Source of the DNA: Clostridiales bacterium
Lineage (GTDB): Bacteria; Bacillota; Clostridia; Christensenellales; Aristaeellaceae
Reading direction: 5' to 3'
DNA length: 21,984 bases
Assembly: GCA_004557805.1 (NCBI GenBank)
Contig: SFFS01000019.1
Coordinates: 1 to 21,984, forward strand
The notes beneath the pieces were generated by a model. That model saw nothing but the letters and a program-made list of their open reading frames with translations, did not search any database and was not told where the DNA came from. Position 1 is the first letter of the stretch, and each line of letters starts with the position of its first letter. Shown piece after piece: positions 21,030-21,984 of the stretch. A program made the position numbers and the translations under genes.

Positions 21030-21984
21030 TTACCCCCTCAGCATGACTTGCGCCAGGAACACGCCGTCGCGATAGGTAAAGGTGCTTGCGCCGCCAGTCT
21101 TCTCCGCGATGCGGCGAACGGATTGGACGCCTATGCCGCGTCCTTTTCGCTTTGTGGATTGGAGTACGCCGTTTTTTTCGTGGATTTCGCCGTCGAAGGC
21201 GTTTTCTGCCTGAATCAGCAGCAGCCGTCCGGAATGCATGTAAGCCTGCACGCCGATCCGCCGCCGCGCCGGTTCTGTCCGCAGGCTGGCCTCCAGCGCG
21301 TTTTCCAGCAGATTCGACAGCACGAGGCACATATCGATCTCATCCACGCAGAGCTGCGCGGGCAGGTCGGCCTGCACCTGAAAGGGAATATTCTCCCGCC
21401 GCGCCAGCACGCAGTAATAGCCGATCACGCTGTCGGCAGCGCGGTTTTCGCAGAATTTCATATCCATGCCGGGGAGACGCTTCACCGCCCCGGTCAGATA
21501 TTCTTGGATTTTGTTCAGGTCGCCCGCCGCCGCCAGCGCGGAAATCTGGTTGAAATGATGCCGCATATCGTGACGCGCCTGCCGCGCATCCTCGATGGCG
21601 GTTTTGAGGTTCTCGTAGCGTTCCCGCTGCATGGAAAGAAAGTGATTTTCCTGCTGCAATTTGGCGTTGTGGTTGAGGCTGTTGGCCATCATCAGGAAAA
21701 CGACGTCGAACCAGAGCAGCAGGAGCAGGAGCGCGATACTGATGATAAAATATCCCTGCAGCACCCGGCCGGTATACAGCGTTTCGCGCCGCTGCGGAAT
21801 CATGAACAAATTCAGCGCAATAAATGCAAGCGGAAGAATCCAGAACATATACCAGGTCTGGGCAAAGTTTTCATCCTCGATCATCTTCCGCACGATGTGC
21901 CCGGCGGGATAAAAAGCAATCGCTGCGGCGGGCCAGCACATGCCGTTATAACAAAGCCCCGCCAGCAGGCCGAACCATAGCCCG
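21030..21984 (-). CDS. GHKL sensor histidine kinase, AgrC-like, 5' end outside the window
   Basis: The visible 317 residues are the C-terminal part of a membrane kinase. The frame stays open to the right edge (GLWFGLLAGLCYNG precedes the first ATG at 21941), so the true start is beyond 21984. At least three hydrophobic helices are seen (including FWILPLAFIALNLFMI and FIISIALLLLLLWFDVVFLMM), then a coiled region leading to QARHDMRHHF, whose first His is the expected phosphorylated residue. The GHKL ATPase has LVLSNLLENALEAS (N box), a degenerate middle, and GRGIGVQSVRRIAEKTGG (G box). Such kinases usually pair with LytTR response regulators and respond to peptides; any partner is outside the window. 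It sits beside the integrase scar and may be part of an acquired segment. Confidence 0.85.
   Translation of the reverse strand, partial: GLWFGLLAGLCYNGMCWPAAAIAFYPAGHIVRKMIEDENFAQTWYMFWILPLAFIALNLFMIPQRRETLYTGRVLQGYFIISIALLLLLLWFDVVFLMMANSLNHNAKLQQENHFLSMQRERYENLKTAIEDARQARHDMRHHFNQISALAAAGDLNKIQEYLTGAVKRLPGMDMKFCENRAADSVIGYYCVLARRENIPFQVQADLPAQLCVDEIDMCLVLSNLLENALEASLRTEPARRRIGVQAYMHSGRLLLIQAENAFDGEIHEKNGVLQSTKRKGRGIGVQSVRRIAEKTGGASTFTYRDGVFLAQVMLRG

Overview
This window is chromosomal DNA from a GC-rich, Gram-positive-type anaerobe, most likely of the Clostridia (Bacillota). I infer this from the YesM/YesN-style two-component pair, the separate SdaAA and SdaAB serine dehydratase subunits, strong AGGAGG-type ribosome sites, sigma-A promoters (several with exact 17-bp spacers) and the rplI-dnaB pair. 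The DNA is strongly GC-rich at third codon positions. The species cannot be named from this alone.

Left end (1-1454): a non-coding tandem repeat of about 166 bp (two full copies and one partial) lies upstream of a short DnaJ-like gene that has only one C-terminal substrate-binding domain. It is followed by hairpins and a 44-codon reading frame with a strong ribosome site.

Sugar island (1432-14361): on the minus strand lie an L-xylulokinase-like FGGY kinase (lyxK), an L-ribulose-5-phosphate 3-epimerase (ulaE) and, coupled by an ATGA overlap, the 23S rRNA methyltransferase rlmA. Divergent from these is a long plus-strand cluster: a YesM-type sensor kinase, a YesN-type AraC response regulator, and a complete ribose/rhamnose/AI-2-type ABC importer (double ATPase, two permeases, binding protein). 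The cluster ends at a strong terminator. Convergent to it is a fused tandem class II aldolase whose second domain has lost most active-site residues. Together these look like a system that senses, imports, phosphorylates and degrades a ketose or pentose, probably one leading into L-xylulose 5-phosphate. The true substrate is not shown by the sequence.

Middle (14474-18495): a patatin-fold protein lacking both catalytic residues runs tail to tail, with overlap, into a DUF445 membrane protein. A divergent operon follows with sdaAB, sdaAA and a PAP2-family membrane phosphatase, coupled to sdaAA by an ATGA overlap.

Right end (18563-21984): housekeeping rplI-dnaB with its own promoter, then tRNA-Thr(GGT) with promoter and terminator. 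After these come a decayed tyrosine-recombinase C-terminus (a scar of an integrated element beside the tRNA) and a GHKL (AgrC-like) sensor kinase whose start lies beyond the window.
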